Assembly (NCBI RefSeq): GCF_027595985.1
Contig: NC_073305.1
Location: forward strand, 87,538,626 to 87,602,625
From: Sorex araneus
Lineage: Eukaryota > Chordata > Mammalia > Eulipotyphla > Soricidae
DNA length: 64,000 bases
Direction: 5' to 3'
Position numbers and translations under genes: made by a program. Positions within the stretch are counted from its first letter, which is position 1. Each line of letters opens with the position of its first letter. The notes beneath the pieces are model-generated. The model did no database searches. It saw only the letters and a list, made by a program, of their open reading frames with translations, and was not told the origin of the DNA. Below, piece after piece: positions 23,733 to 33,892 of this stretch.

Positions 23733-26700
23733 CTTTTAGGTGTTGTGGTTTGCAATAGAGGTATTGAGTGGCCATCATGTTTGGTCTATAGTCTACTTCC
23801 AGCCCACATCTCCCATCCTCAGTGGGCCCTCCTCCCACCTAATTGCACTTATTTTAAAACATTTGGAAATATTTATATTTATTTCTATTTTTCCTTTTCA
23901 TTATGAAATATCTAGGATGCATCACGATCCTCCTACCAATTATCCAAATTTTATAGTAATTTCTAATAAGTCAATCTTATACTATCTATATACTCACCCA
24001 CTTGCCCCCGTCTGATAGTTGGAATGAATACCAAGTGGAGAGGAGGAGAAAACACAGATGGGAAGCAACATGGGGCAAAGGTCAAGGGGATTCAGGTACA
24101 TCAAAGGTGTTAAAGAATGATTGAACTAAATATCCAAATGACAGAGTCAGCAACACTAAAACTGAGGCCCAAAGTTAAAAAGGTGCCTTAAAAAGGTCAA
24201 AGTGGCAGGCTGGAATGTGGGGGTGAATAGGAGAGGGAACCTGGGAACACTGGTGAAAGGAAGTTGGCACTGGTGCTGGAGTCAGTGCTGGAATATTGTC
24301 TAAATATTGTCTAAAATGCAACTATGATCTCAGGAGAGGGACAGGCCAAGTTCCTGCCCTGCTGAAGCCTCGGTGGCCGCACTCACATTCCAGCAACTGC
24401 CACCATGCCTACAGCTCAGACGCCACCACCTCATGACTGAGCTCCACAGAGACACCAGGCTACCGAAAATTTCAGGTACACCAGGATTTGGGGGCTGAAA
24501 ACTCCCAGCTTTCTTGGAATTGTGATGGGCAACCTCCGTCCCCCTCCACCCTACCTCCCCTCTACCTCATACTTCCGGAAGCCCCAGTGGTCACACCCAC
24601 ATTCCACTACCACGACCATATAAGCTCCCTGCCCAGGTAAATATTCTGGATTTTTCTGGAGCTCAGGCCATGAAACATCTCCAGATTCTGCAAAACCAAC
24701 ATCCCAGTAAGCGCACACCAGAATGGATGGAAATTTAATCTTTACTAACAAAAACATTAATATAGGGGGCTGGAGTGATAGCACAGCGGGTAGGGCGTTT
24801 GCCTTGTACACGGCTGACCCGGGTTCAAATCCCAGCATCCCATATGGTCCCCTGAGCACCACCAGGGGTGATTCCTGAGTGCATGAGCCAGGAGTGACCC
24901 CTGTGCATTGCTGGGTGTGACCCAAAAAGCAAAAAAAAAAAAATTAATATAGAAGCCTCAACTAGCAACAGCATCTTAGTAAACCCTCGGACAAGGACTT
25001 GATGTCCCCGTGGTGAGATACAACAATTTTCACAAATTTTCTTTTACTGAAGTATTTTTTTTAATAATTCCATTAGACATTTTGTGGTAACAAGCAATGT
25101 AAAATAAATTATTTGGGGCCTGCTATGGAGGCAGGCTTGAGGGATGGTTGGGTAAATGGGGACAATGGTGGAGGGACAGTCACTGTAGTGGCGGGATAGG
25201 TGTTGGAATATTGAATGCCTCTAACAAAGGAACAGCTTTGTAAACCATGGCGTGTAAATGAAGTGGAAAAAATAAAGCCCAACTATGAATAACTTTGTAA
25301 ATAATGGTGTTTTAATAAAATAAACTTTTAAAATATAAAGTTTATATATAAAATTAACTTTATATATATTTAAATAAAAAATATAACTGAGCTAAAACTA
25401 AATATAATGTACATTAATGATCATTAATATTTCAGTGTGTTCTCAAAACAAGGGCCATTTTAAAAATAATATCCACACAGATATAGAATGACTGTATTCA
25501 TTCGTGGTATATAAAATACATACATACATGTATGTGTGTGTATACATATATATACATATATATGCATATATATGAAGAATAATATCCATGGCCAGGGTAA
25601 ACAGGGGCTTGGAGGGCTGGCCAATCATTGGAACTAACCACAAGTGTAGGGGGGACTGAGGGTAGGTAAGATAGAAAAGAGACCGCTATGACAATAATAG
25701 CCGGGAATGATCACAGTGAACAAGATCTGAGGATGAAAGTAGGTAAGGAATATTCTTGATAACCTTTCAGTATCAATATTGCAAGCCACAATACGCAAAA
25801 GGAGAGAGAGAGATAGAGGGGGGGATGGGGAGAGAGAAGAAAAGTACCTGCCTAGAGGCAGGCGAGGGGTGGGGGAGATGGCAGTGATGGGAGGGAACCT
25901 GGGGACACTGGTGCTGGGAAATGCACACTGGTGGAGGGATGGGTGTTGGAACACTGGATGACTGGAATCCAATCATGAACAGCTTCGTGAGGGTCTATCT
26001 CACAGTGATTCAATTAAAAAGTTAAAAAATAGTAATCCCAACATATTATCACACCTTAATATTAATAGTAATTGTTTAACATCTATCATTTTTCTTCCAA
26101 ATTGTTGCATAAATACCATGAGATTTCATTTTACTTACATTAAAATTGAAGTGTGACCCATATTTGGTTAGTTTCATAAAATTTAGTTTAATTATTTTTG
26201 CTCTTAAAAGAGGAGGAATATTAATGAGCTAATTATGTCCAATCTTAGCTGTAGCTGATGACTTTTTATTTATTTGGTGTGGGGCTGCAATCACTTCTTG
26301 GCCTTTTGGCTAAGATCAAGTGTGGTTTGGGGCTGCATCTGGCTGTGCTCAGGTGTATCCTGGCTCTAGGCTCAGTGATCACTCTGGGTGGGCTCTGGGA
26401 GACCATATATGGGTGGCACGGATTGGACCTGGGTTGGAAGACAACCACCTTAACCACCATATTATCTCTCTAGCTCCACAGCTGATGAATTGTTAAAAGC
26501 ACAGCTCTTGACAAGACTCTTTAGCAAGAAAAATCTCTTAGCTTAGGTGAAAAAAATTGTTTAATGTAGTTCATTTTAGAGCAACTTCAGAGGACCTAAC
26601 TCAGAACTTACCTCCACTCCAGCTGCAGCCAGGAGCCACCGGATACACTCCATTCGGCCTCGTCCATTGAAGTAGTGAAGCTTGGGCTTCCCTGCCATGA

Positions 26701-29700
26701 TGGAGTCTGCTGGTTTCTCTGAGGCTGAATAAAAGGATGGATGTATCGGTGGGTGGATGAATGAAGTCACAGAAGTAAAACTGCACTTTTTGGCATCAAC
26801 AAAAATTCGGCAACTTGAATATTACAAAAGTAGATATACCTTCTTTATAATGGAGTTGGGAGAGTAGCTGAAATGTTTTCCTTGTTCCATATGTTAGTTA
26901 GAAATCAATTCTGGGAAATTCCCCCCAAATCATTCTGCTGTCTTTGTGGGGTGAAATATATCTGGGTAGGCTAATAAGTGAGAGTTGAAGGTAAGGATGC
27001 ATGTGTGAGTGAAAAAGGGAAGAGGAAAGGTTATGCAGCTAATACTTATGGAAAAAACACTTAATAAAGATGATCTTTTGATTAGGTTATAGCTTTAAAC
27101 CTCATGACAGTTGCTATGAGTTGAATGAGTTGCTATTGCCCTATTTTGGTTAATGAATTTGAGTCTTGAAGATAAAATGATATTCCTGTGAAACATTCCA
27201 GTTCATCAGCCATGGAAATGCAGACTGTATAGAACAGAAGATGGGCAAGCCAGAACCCACCCAGGTGGCAAGTCCTGCGAAACTGTGAGGGGTGCTCGAA
27301 ACTCAAGCCCTTCAATGACAACGAGAAGGAGAAGGAAGCAGGCTCAGTCTGGGGTTCCTTGATACTATGCATATTAGTTCAAAAGCTGAATTTAGGGCCA
27401 AGACGCAATGAACTCTTGCTCTAAAAATCCAAAATTTACTTTGATGTGTGGGAGAGAAGGGGAGTAGCATATGTTCAAGAGAGAACACAGGCTTGTCCAG
27501 AGTGGAAATAAGCGAAGAAACACAGAAGCAACCAAGCAACACATGTGTTCAAGGGCTTAAAGAACAAGTCCATACTAACTTCGTTCACAGACAAAGGACG
27601 TTTAATCAGTTTCAGTTGGCAGGTATAAGGTGAGTGTGGGTTCTCACAAGCGATTCTTGGGAGTCCTGGAGCCAGTCCCGGCATTTCTCTGCCAACCTGG
27701 CCAGACAGTTCAATACTTTACCAACAGTGAGGGCTATTCAGGTTATGGGAGAGAGAGCATCAATAAGGTCTCGCCTATGGGTACAGTGTGACCATGCGGT
27801 ACCAGGGATTAAAGGAGGGGATTCTTGTGTGTAAAGTATGGGTTCCAGTCCTTTAAGCCATCTCCCTTGCCTTCTCACCGGGAAAAAAAGCCTACATTAT
27901 TACCTGTTTTTCAAGCCATAATGCACAAAAGTAGAGAGAGAGAAAGAAGAAAAGTGCCTGCCATAGAGGCAGGCTGGGGGGAGTGGTGTTGGGGGTGGTG
28001 GGAGGGAAATGGGGGACATTGGTAGTAGGAAATATACACTGGTGGAAGGATGGGTAACAAAAATTATTTGCTACTATGGACTGGAGTGATAGCACGGTGG
28101 GTAGGGCGTTTGCCTTGCATGCGGCTGACTCGGGTTCGATTTCTCTGCCCCTCTCAGAGAGCCCAGCAAGCTACCAAGAGTATCCTGCCTGCATGGCAGA
28201 GCCTGGCAAGCTACCTGTGGCGTATTTGATATGCCAAAAACAGTAACAAGAAGTCTCACAATGGAGATGTTACTGGTGCCCGCTCGAGCAAATCGATGAA
28301 CAATGGGAGGACAGTGCTATGGTACAGGAAGGATGGGTGTTGGATCATTGTATGACCAAAACCCAATCATGAACAACTTTGTAATGGTCTGTGTCATGGA
28401 TATTCAATAAACTTTTTAAAAAATCTACATTATTCCTACTGGATATATTTTACGATCCAGAAAAAAGAAGATGTTGCTGCATGAACTTTTTTGTGGAATA
28501 TAATGAAGATTTGTTTATGGTCTGTCTCAGCAAAGATATTCATTCTTACCTAATTGTATTTGGTTTCAATTCTCAAGCTGTTGAATGTATGGTGTGCGTG
28601 TCTGTGCATGAGATACTGTTGATTATCTAAGTTTGAAAACCATTTGTTTTCCCTGGACTGTGTGGTAAGTGCTCACAGCTGTAACTCAATGGCTTCAACT
28701 ATGATCTAATTTGTGTGGGTGTGAACGGAATCATACAGTACTCAGGAAAGCAGGAGTCTAAAGCTGGGGTTGAAGTAGCAGCAGTTGCATCTTTTACACA
28801 AATCCTGAACTCTTTAGGAAACTCTCTTATTTTTCTTATTATTATATTAAAAGGATCTTTAATGTTGACTTTCAAGTTTACTTATGGCGGGGTTGTATTT
28901 GTAAAGCATGCCAAGTACCCACATCAAGACTCTGCCCTCCACACAGATGTACCAGCAGCCCAACAAGTTCACAAAGAATGGGTTGGGCGGGAGGTGGGTA
29001 CTTTAGTTTCTTTCTTTTTTCTCTTCCTTCCTTCCTTCCTTCCTTCCTTCCTTCCTTCCTTCCTTCCTTCCTTCCTTCCTTCCTTCCTTCCTTCCTTCCT
29101 TCCTTCCTTCCTTCCTTCCTTCCTTCCTGCCCACTGTGTGTGAGGGGAGGGGGAAGGGAGGAACAAAACCCGCAACCTAAACTAGAAACCATCTATACTT
29201 CTTTTTTTACCCAGTGGATATATCTCTGGAGAAGTGGGTGTAACTCTGGGGCTGGAGCAATAGGACAGAACTTGCCTTGCACATGTCAGACCAGGGTTCA
29301 ATCTCTGGCACCCCATATGATCCCCTGAGCACAGCCAAGTGTGGCCCAAAACCAGAACAAACAACAAACAAACAAATCAAAGTGTGTGCAACTTAAATTT
29401 TAGGCAACAACTGTTTCCAGTATCTACTACTTCAATGTAGGATTCCACAGTTTAGCCTTTAAAAAGTTGAGAATCTTTTGGAACGATATCTAATCAACTC
29501 ACCTTTCTAGTCATTGAGATTTTGTTGAATGTATTTTCTTTTTCTTTTATTCTTTCATGACATGTATATGCATATACATATATATATGTATATATATATA
29601 AAGTGACACACAAATATAGAGAGAGGAGGAAGCAACATGGACTTATATCACTGTATTGTTTTTTTGGGGGGGGAGAGGATGCTTTCTCATACCTTCTCAA

Positions 29701-32700
29701 AAGAAAATTGACACATCACCTCTACCTCCAAAGTATCCAAAATAAATTCAATAATGTATTTTCTGAGCATGGAAAACAGAGGCACCATGACTCAGCAGAA
29801 TGAAAAGGAGACTTAAAGCTAACCCGTGAAGTGCGTTTTTTATTGATTCATTGAGCTGAGGCAAATACTCACCGTAGGCTCTTCTTTCTATTGACTGAGG
29901 GTTAACTTACAACAGAAATTAATTTACTTTGCTCTTACACAACACTTTATCAAAACCTGATAAACAACTTTCTTCATCTCTGTATGGAATGCTTCCCGAG
30001 GCCCAACCCAGACTGGGGGAAAGGTAACCATAAAACTTTGCCTAGCCAACAGAAAATTGGACTTGAGAAATTGGATGGTCTTGGGTCACACAGAGCATTC
30101 CTAACTCTCAGTTTCTAGCATGTGGGTCTACCCTCCACAATCCCAGGAGAAAAGCATCTGATACCCTATTTTAAAGACCAAGGAATGAAGTTTAAATAGT
30201 TATGTAGCATCCTGAAGTTCAGGGGTTTGGTGAGTGCTGAATTAATTTAAACTTCTGATTTCTGGTCTGGAGTATTTTACTCCACTCGGTAACACTTACA
30301 CACTCTTTCTGAGACTTGTGTTTATTCTCCTGAAAGGGAATAAACAGAGAAACCTCTAATTCACCTCTAATTCTTTTCTACAAGCTAGTTTACAGTAATT
30401 TGACCAAATGAAAAACTGACATCCTAAAAAATGTTTGTGTTGGGGGTCAGAAAAAATGTACAGCTGGCAGGACACTTGCTTTGCATGGAGCCTACCTAAG
30501 TTTAATTTCTGGTACCTCATATGGTCCCCTGAGCTTTTGAGAAATGATCCCTGAGCATAGAGCCAGGAGTAAGCCCTGAGCACTGCTGGGTGTGTCCCCC
30601 AAATCAAACAAAAAATAAGCAAGAGAAAACTTTGCATAGATTGAAGACTTAGTGTTTCTGAATTTCTCTCAATAAGGAAGTAAAATCATATTTCTTGATA
30701 AGATTAATTGATAATATAATGAGTAAACATAAAGTTATGACTCTGGCCCTAACTTAGCAGTATTACTAGGGAGAGAAAACAGAAACCTGGAGACAAATTC
30801 CAACTTCTTCCTTTGGGAGAGTCATAAACTTGGGTGATTCTTTCTGCACATCAATTCTTTTTTCTAAGCTCCACATGCTGTATCTGCTTTTCAGGGCTCT
30901 TGAGAAAGGTTAGATGAGATCATGTACATGAATGTCATACATGGGAATCAGCAAGTTTCTGCTTCTTCCTGTTCTCAGATTCTGGAGCATGACTGAGATG
31001 CTGATATTAGACAACACATGAGTCTTTGTTTTCTATTTAACCCTTTCTCTCTGTAACCACACAATCCTTCACTTATCTGTTTTCTGTCCCTAGCAAGTAG
31101 CTATCAAGACATTGTACTCCAGTAGGAATTCTATACCTATTTATTAAAACACACACACGCGTCAAATAATGACTTGATACTTAGATGGTAAGAAAATATT
31201 AGGTATACTTAGATGGTGAGTAAATATTAGTTATTCTGTATTAAAATACATTTTGGGCAAAGGTTTAGGAATCTGGCACTTCATTGCACACAGCCTTGCG
31301 GCAACCCAAAGATCTCAGTCAATCTCGAACTCTGGCTTCTGGATGGGGCATTTCAAATTCTTTCCTCTGTTCTCTGTCTCGCCCCAACTGCCACTCATCC
31401 CCTGATGAAGGCCCTCCAGATCCACTGTTCCCACATGGGTCCCATTGCATAGGTCCATCCTGAGAGTGCAGACCCAATGCTTCTTTCTGACGTCAGAGAG
31501 GCAGGTTTGCACAGCTGACATGGCCATCCATTATTTCCAGCCCCAGCATCATGCATGACCCCGAGGCGAGCTGTTGAACCAGGTTAGAAGGCTGCCAGGC
31601 TCTAAGAAGATGTGGGATGCTCTCCCCTGGGACACATCCTGTAGGTGGCTTGACCGTCTCTGAGCTCAGACCTGTCTGTCAGAGGGTACCTGTGCCCTCC
31701 ACACCTGGAGCACCCCTCCTGGCCCCCATATTGCTCTCTGTAGCACCTACCAAATGCGTTCCCTTATCACCCTTTCTCTTTCTTCCCTCAGAGGTCCTCC
31801 CCCGCAACCCCCCCCCCCCCGTGATCCATGATGCCCAGAGGAGCTCTGAGCCTCTCAGACTCACCCATAGGGAATCTTCCTCTTCACTCTGCCATACACA
31901 CCCTAATAACTGTGCATTCTCAATCTCAGAGTCTGATTGGAATGACATGCTCATTCTGTCTGAAGCGTTTCTTGCTTTTGAGAAGGATAAACGCTTCTGC
32001 TAATACAGTGCACTGGTGATTTAGTTTTGTGGGTGATTGGGCTCTTTCTGCCCCTGGAGGTCTAGAGGCATGTTTGGTTGTTAAACCTAGGAGGTAGGTG
32101 CTACTCTATCAGATGGTGCCTCAGATGCCTGAGGCTGGGCTTTCCTCAGTGCCAGAAAGTTTACTAACTACTCCTTACATGATCCATTCTTTGTAACAAC
32201 TATGTTATCCCGACAGATGACAGACGTATTATTAGATAACTAGTTGATACACTATGTTCTTTGTACAAACACAGAGCAAAATGAAAAAGAAAAAAAGTGA
32301 TAGTATTCATTTTTAATTTTGTAACTTTTGAAGTAATGATTTCTTATAAAAGCAGTAAATAGTTGCTGTAGATAAATTATAGTTATGGAGTTTGCAAATT
32401 TAAGGTAAGGTAGGCTAACTCTACTGGCAAATACATTCCTTGACACTCATTAAATATGCACTTATGTATAAATATTTTTAAACTATGAGGGAGAAAAAAA
32501 GGGAGAATTTCTAGAGTAGGTCTTTGCCAAAAATATATACATATATATATATATCGCTAAATCTGAAAGTGGTTCCCTGCCAAGGCTGAGAAATCCTATT
32601 GCATTCAGTGTCTAAGTTTGCCAGCAACTGGTTGAACAAGAAAGAACAGGACTTAGCAGTTCAGCTAATTATCCAAAGACTGAATTAGAATCTATTTCTT

Positions 32701-33153
32701 CTAACAGTTAGACCTATTATTTCAATTGTAATAAATATAAATTTCGATTTTTCATATTATGTACATTATAGCACAACAATGAGCAAACGCATGTTGACTA
32801 CCTCTGTAGACAAAACTAGTTCAGCATAAACACATACTCTCTCAAATAGGTCATATCCTCAGATTGTTTGAGATGACATCATCTCTTTCTGTTCTTCTGA
32901 TTCATTTTTCTTGTGCTAAAATTTCATGTCTTCTTTTTCCAAATTTTTTTACATTTCTGCAAAGAAAGTTGCAACTGCAACTGAATAAATTATTTCTAAA
33001 AGGTCATCTAAGTACATACAGAAGGACAGTGTGAGACCTTTGCTTTTTGCACTGAAGACATTTCAAAGCAACCTTCCTAGGACTGAGTTTGTCAATTTAT
33101 AAAATATAAACACTGAATACTTACCAACCAAAGATCTTTCTTCTTCTTCGGTC
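13567..33153 (-). CDS. GSTA: Alpha-class glutathione S-transferase gene, complete (7 exons; CDS 13692-26698)
   Basis: The gene encodes a cytosolic GST that conjugates glutathione to electrophiles and reduces organic hydroperoxides; alpha-class members also show steroid isomerase activity. Six coding exons (87, 52, 133, 142, 132, 126 bp) join in phase to 223 residues, close to the usual 222. The thioredoxin-like N-domain (residues 1 to about 80) has the catalytic Tyr9 in KLHYFN, Arg15, and the glutathione-site residues Gln54-Val55-Pro56 and Gln67-Thr68. The all-helical C-domain follows and ends KKIFGIK, so Phe220 of the mobile C-terminal helix is kept but the last residues differ from the common FRF ending. 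The enzyme works as a dimer. The split positions and phases match the known GSTA structure. All five coding-exon junctions have GT/AG and there is no stop, so I call it functional. Which numbered GSTA it equals cannot be told from sequence alone. Confidence 0.95.
13692..13817 (-). CDS. GSTA: GSTA exon 7, coding part (residues 183-223 and stop)
   Basis: The exon starts at GCCTTCAAAAGC after an AG acceptor (13818-13819) and ends with TAA at 13692-13694. The text [11 protein letters not shown] is family-typical. The acceptor tract is not a classic polypyrimidine run: it is CT/GC-mixed and lies just downstream of a 40-unit UG repeat in the transcript. Confidence 0.96.
   Translation of the reverse strand, partial: AFKSRISSLPNVKKFLQPGSQRKPPITEEQLEEAKKIFGIK
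13879..13958 (+). repeat. (CA)40 microsatellite in GSTA intron 6
   Basis: Forty uninterrupted CA units lie 61 bp from the exon 7 acceptor. On the transcript this is (UG)40. Two long open frames on each strand across it are repeat artefacts. Confidence 0.97.
14564..14695 (-). CDS. GSTA: GSTA exon 6 (132 bp)
   Basis: It encodes [20 protein letters not shown] and on to FPLLK, the helical domain segment with the family-typical [10 protein letters not shown] block. Acceptor CAG is at 14696-14698 and donor GT at 14562-14563. Confidence 0.96.
14770..15125. repeat. Low-copy duplicated segment, copy A (GSTA intron 5)
   Basis: About 350 bp here resembles 33893-34232 at roughly 80-85% by eye. Shared text includes CAGGACTGGGGAGCC and CAGTCTCTCCAGTCCTGAGA. 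The right half is pyrimidine-rich (CTCTCC units). It may be intron 5 kept in the duplicated gene, or an unnamed dispersed repeat. Confidence 0.7.
14960..15325 (+). repeat. Pyrimidine-rich (TCTC/TCTTCC)n tract
   Basis: Nearly all C and T for about 360 bp. The opposite strand gives long artefactual Arg/Glu-rich frames. Confidence 0.9.
15392..15645 (-). mobile_element. L1 3' end, 254 bp
   Basis: Target duplication ACTGACATCAGCTT at 15378-15391 and 15646-15659 is exact. Only the L1 tail and part of the 3' UTR were copied. Confidence 0.95.
15766..15907 (-). CDS. GSTA: GSTA exon 5 (142 bp)
   Basis: It encodes [20 protein letters not shown], then CPPGEKAAK and NRYLPAFEK. Acceptor CAG is at 15908-15910 and donor GTGAG at 15761-15765. 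Confidence 0.96.
16330..16410 (+). mobile_element. Possible old SINE head
   Basis: A head-like GGCGTCTTGGATGTAGCTC and a B-box-like GGGTTTGATCCC are seen, with nothing clear after them. Confidence 0.35.
16783..16958 (-). mobile_element. Type A SINE, full length
   Basis: The minus-strand head GGGGCTGATGCAATAGTACAG and the poly-T at 16778-16800 (A tail) are present. Short AGATTT repeats flank it. Confidence 0.9.
17345..17505 (+). mobile_element. Diverged type A SINE
   Basis: The body GTGATCCCTGAGCACAGAGC and a CAAAACCAAACAAAAG tail are seen; the head is degraded. Confidence 0.8.
17506..18390. other. GSTA intron 4 sequence, no feature recognised
   Basis: Mostly AT-rich unique sequence, with a short (CA)-rich stretch beside exon 4 (about 18356-18370). 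Confidence 0.6.
18395..18527 (-). CDS. GSTA: GSTA exon 4 (133 bp)
   Basis: It encodes the glutathione-binding segment [20 protein letters not shown] and on to [14 protein letters not shown]. Acceptor AG is at 18528-18529. The donor is GTACAG at 18394-18389, weaker than consensus but valid. Confidence 0.96.
19440..19491 (-). CDS. GSTA: GSTA exon 3 (52 bp)
   Basis: It encodes [17 protein letters not shown] plus the first base of an Asp codon. Acceptor CAG is at 19492-19494 and donor GTAAG at 19435-19439. Confidence 0.96.
19625..19876 (-). mobile_element. Type B SINE, full length
   Basis: Head GGGGCTGGAGCAATAGCACAG through the CGAGCAAATCGATGAG tail. Flanks AGAGGAAAGTCA and AGAAGAAAGTCA are near-identical duplications. 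Confidence 0.95.
20281..20458 (+). mobile_element. Type A SINE
   Basis: Head GGGACTGGAGAGATAGTACG; AAATCAGAATT and AAACCAGAATT flank it. Confidence 0.9.
20685..20845 (+). mobile_element. Type A SINE, diverged
   Basis: Head GGGACTAAAGAGATAGTACAG and B-box-like GGTTCAATCC; the 3' part is eroded. Confidence 0.8.
20889..21380 (+). mobile_element. Solo LTR, gammaretrovirus-like, 492 bp
   Basis: It starts TGTGAGG and ends CATAACA, with the 4-bp duplication ATTG at 20885-20888 and 21381-21384. Inside are two copies of a repeat of about 40 bp (GAAGTCACAGGACCGGACAG at 21091; again at 21144), spaced 53 bp apart as in U3 enhancers. A GATAAA-type signal follows at about 21302-21307. No internal viral sequence is next to it, so two LTRs probably recombined. 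It lies in GSTA intron 2. Confidence 0.75.
21553..21680 (+). mobile_element. Type A SINE with internal deletion
   Basis: The head GGGGCTGGAGCAATAGCACAG jumps from CATTTGCC directly to AACCCGGGAAGCACCACC. The B-box region is missing, so the copy cannot be transcribed from its own promoter. Confidence 0.9.
21681..22155. other. GSTA intron 2 sequence, no feature recognised
   Basis: Unique AT-rich sequence. Confidence 0.5.
22160..22262 (+). mobile_element. MIR-like ancient SINE
   Basis: The core GTTGTGTGATCTGGGCATAG and the end TGTGCTCATCTATAAAGTG follow the MIR consensus order (...GTGTGACCTTGGGC... CTCATCTGTAAAATG). Confidence 0.65.
22263..23470. other. GSTA intron 2 sequence, no feature recognised
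   Basis: Mostly unique. Short open frames at 22503-22748 and 22784-23062 have no recognisable similarity. Confidence 0.5.
23478..23850 (-). mobile_element. L1 3' end (UTR)
   Basis: The minus strand ends GTGATTCACTAATAAAA, the same tail subtype as 46814-47241. A (TCTC)n run (23693-23735) lies inside it. Confidence 0.88.
24766..24940 (+). mobile_element. Type A SINE, full length
   Basis: ATTAATATAG duplications flank it; the head, B box and A12 tail are intact, so this is a young-looking copy. Confidence 0.95.
25085..25330 (+). mobile_element. Possible old L1 3' tail
   Basis: The pattern GGAGGGACAGTCACTGTAGT, GATAGGTGTTGGAATATTGA, then AACAGCTTTGTAA and an A-rich end follows the L1 tail order, but it is well diverged. 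Confidence 0.45.
25525..25580 (+). repeat. (TA/TG)n-rich microsatellite
   Basis: Alternating TATA, TGTG and CATA units. Confidence 0.85.
25775..26030 (+). mobile_element. L1 3' end, about 255 bp
   Basis: It contains CACTGGTGGAGGGATGGGTG and ends GTGATTCAATTAAAAAG. Confidence 0.9.
26268..26480 (-). mobile_element. Old type A SINE interrupted by a U2 fragment
   Basis: The minus-strand head GGAGCTAGAGAGATAATATGG and body are recognisable. The 3' part is split at 26290 by the U2-derived sequence. Confidence 0.8.
26290..26323 (+). pseudogene. U2 snRNA 5'-end fragment
   Basis: ATCACTTCTTGGCCTTTTGG and the following CTAAGATCAAGTGT match nucleotides 1-34 of U2 snRNA with two differences. This spans stem I and the start of the branch-site region. 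It starts exactly at U2 position 1. GGTGTGGGGCTGCA before it and GGTTTGGGGCTGCA after it look like a target duplication. It is far too short to act as an snRNA. Confidence 0.85.
26612..26698 (-). CDS. GSTA: GSTA exon 2, coding part (start codon and residues 1-29)
   Basis: ATG at 26696-26698 is followed by the segment with catalytic Tyr9 and Arg15. The donor is GTAAG at 26607-26611. The 5' untranslated part of the exon extends to about 26717 or 26723, where two candidate AG acceptors lie. Confidence 0.96.
26980..27900. other. GSTA intron 1 sequence, no feature recognised
   Basis: No repeat or gene I can name. A 61-codon frame at 27448-27633 has no known similarity. Confidence 0.5.
27905..28425 (+). 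mobile_element. L1 3' end split by a SINE
   Basis: L1 tail text runs to about 28077 and resumes at about 28325 with GGATGGGTGTTGGATCATTG to AATAAACTTTTTAAA. Confidence 0.88.
28078..28318 (+). mobile_element. Type B SINE nested in L1 tail
   Basis: Head GGACTGGAGTGATAGCACGG through tail CGAGCAAATCGATGAACAAT. Confidence 0.94.
29022..29128 (+). repeat. (CTTC)n microsatellite, about 27 units
   Basis: Uninterrupted tetranucleotide. Frames on both strands across it are artefacts. Confidence 0.97.
29250..29370 (+). mobile_element. Type A SINE with shortened body
   Basis: Head GGGGCTGGAGCAATAGGACAG; it lacks about 40 bp of the body and ends in CAAACAACAAACAAACAAA. Confidence 0.88.
29371..30430. other. 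GSTA intron 1 sequence
   Basis: Unique sequence apart from a (TA)n stretch at about 29570-29600 and a G-run at 29664-29675. Confidence 0.5.
30437..30620 (+). mobile_element. Diverged type A SINE
   Basis: The body CATATGGTCCCCTGAGC and GAGCCAGGAGTAAGCCCTGA is clear; the head is degraded. Confidence 0.85.
30621..33110. other. GSTA intron 1, promoter-proximal part
   Basis: No repeat except a (TA)n at about 32528-32555 and a C-run at 31810-31822. A perfect TGACGTCA-type core lies near 31487 (TCTGACGTCAGA). A 128-codon frame at 31617-32003 is Pro/Ser-rich and not recognised. Confidence 0.45.
33125..33153 (-). other. GSTA: GSTA exon 1 (5' UTR, non-coding), predicted
   Basis: The gene-strand sequence AAGATCTTTGGTTG ends at a consensus donor GTAAGT (33124-33119), matching the short non-coding first exon of GSTA genes. 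The start is placed by distance from the TATA box and is approximate. Confidence 0.7.
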
Positions 33154-33178
33154 AGTCACTCAACACAACGCCTTGTTC

Positions 33179-33185
33179 TTTTATA
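33179..33185 (-). promoter_or_regulatory. GSTA TATA box
   Basis: TATAAAA on the gene strand, about 30 bp before the predicted start and about 55 bp before the exon 1 donor. Confidence 0.75.
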
Positions 33186-33454
33186 TGCTGTTTTATCATT
33201 GAGCAACTCCACTCTAAAAGGGGCAGTGTCTATTCAGGGAAAGCCACACCCACAGCGTTATGTCACCAAGAGGTTCATGTTAGAAGCAAAAACAAGCTGC
33301 CCTCTTATCTCTAAACTACTGGGGAATGGTAATATATTCCTTATCCAACACTGCTATTAAAAGATTACAGGGAATAAATGGACCATGTGATTCAGTAAGG
33401 GATGACTTTTACCTCCTTTGTAATTTAATTAATTTTGTTATTGATTGATATTTT

Positions 33455-33585
33455 TATTGGGGGTGGGGTCATGCATGGCTGTGCTCAGGGCTTATTCCTA
33501 GCTCTGTGCTCAGTGATTACTCATGGCTGGGTTAGCTACATGCAGGGCAAGCACCTTCCCCACTTTTCCATACCTCTAGCTCCAG
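33455..33585 (-). mobile_element. Old type A SINE
   Basis: The minus strand shows GAGCTAGAGGTATGGAAAAG head and body remnants; the middle is shortened. Confidence 0.7.
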
Positions 33586-33749
33586 GGATGGCTTTCGGAA
33601 GAAAATTAATTTGAGGCTTCTTCTTCTTTTTTATAAGGCATCCTGATTTATAATGAGGTTAATAAATGTATCCTCCAGTCCCCAGCCCTAGTCAACCACA
33701 GGAAGCTCAGTTCTGTAGATGGTTCTCAAGGTCTGTTGCCTTTGACCAT

Positions 33750-33880
33750 TTGGGTTTTTTGTTCATTTCTTTGTCTTTGGACCACATCCAGCTGTGCTCA
33801 GGGCTTAGTCCTGGCTCTGCACACAGAGATCTTTCCTGGTGGGGCTCAAGGGACCACTTGGGGCAGCCTGGATCAGCTGC
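33750..33880 (-). mobile_element. SINE body fragment without head
   Basis: GCTGTGCTCAGGGCTTAGTC and the matching body are present, ending abruptly where the low-copy duplicated segment starts. Confidence 0.65.
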
Positions 33881-33892
33881 CTCCCTAGGCAG

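Noticed and set aside
24551-24925. Repeated frames starting like [14 protein letters not shown] on many sites
   Set aside because: These are antisense translations of the type A SINE and recur wherever that SINE lies.
28715-29192. Long Pro/Ser/Phe and Lys/Glu/Gly/Arg frames
   Set aside because: Produced by translating the (CTTC)n microsatellite.
31617-32003. 128-codon Pro/Ser-rich frame in GSTA intron 1
   Set aside because: No recognisable similarity, contains a C-run, and lies on the opposite strand inside an intron; not enough to call a gene.
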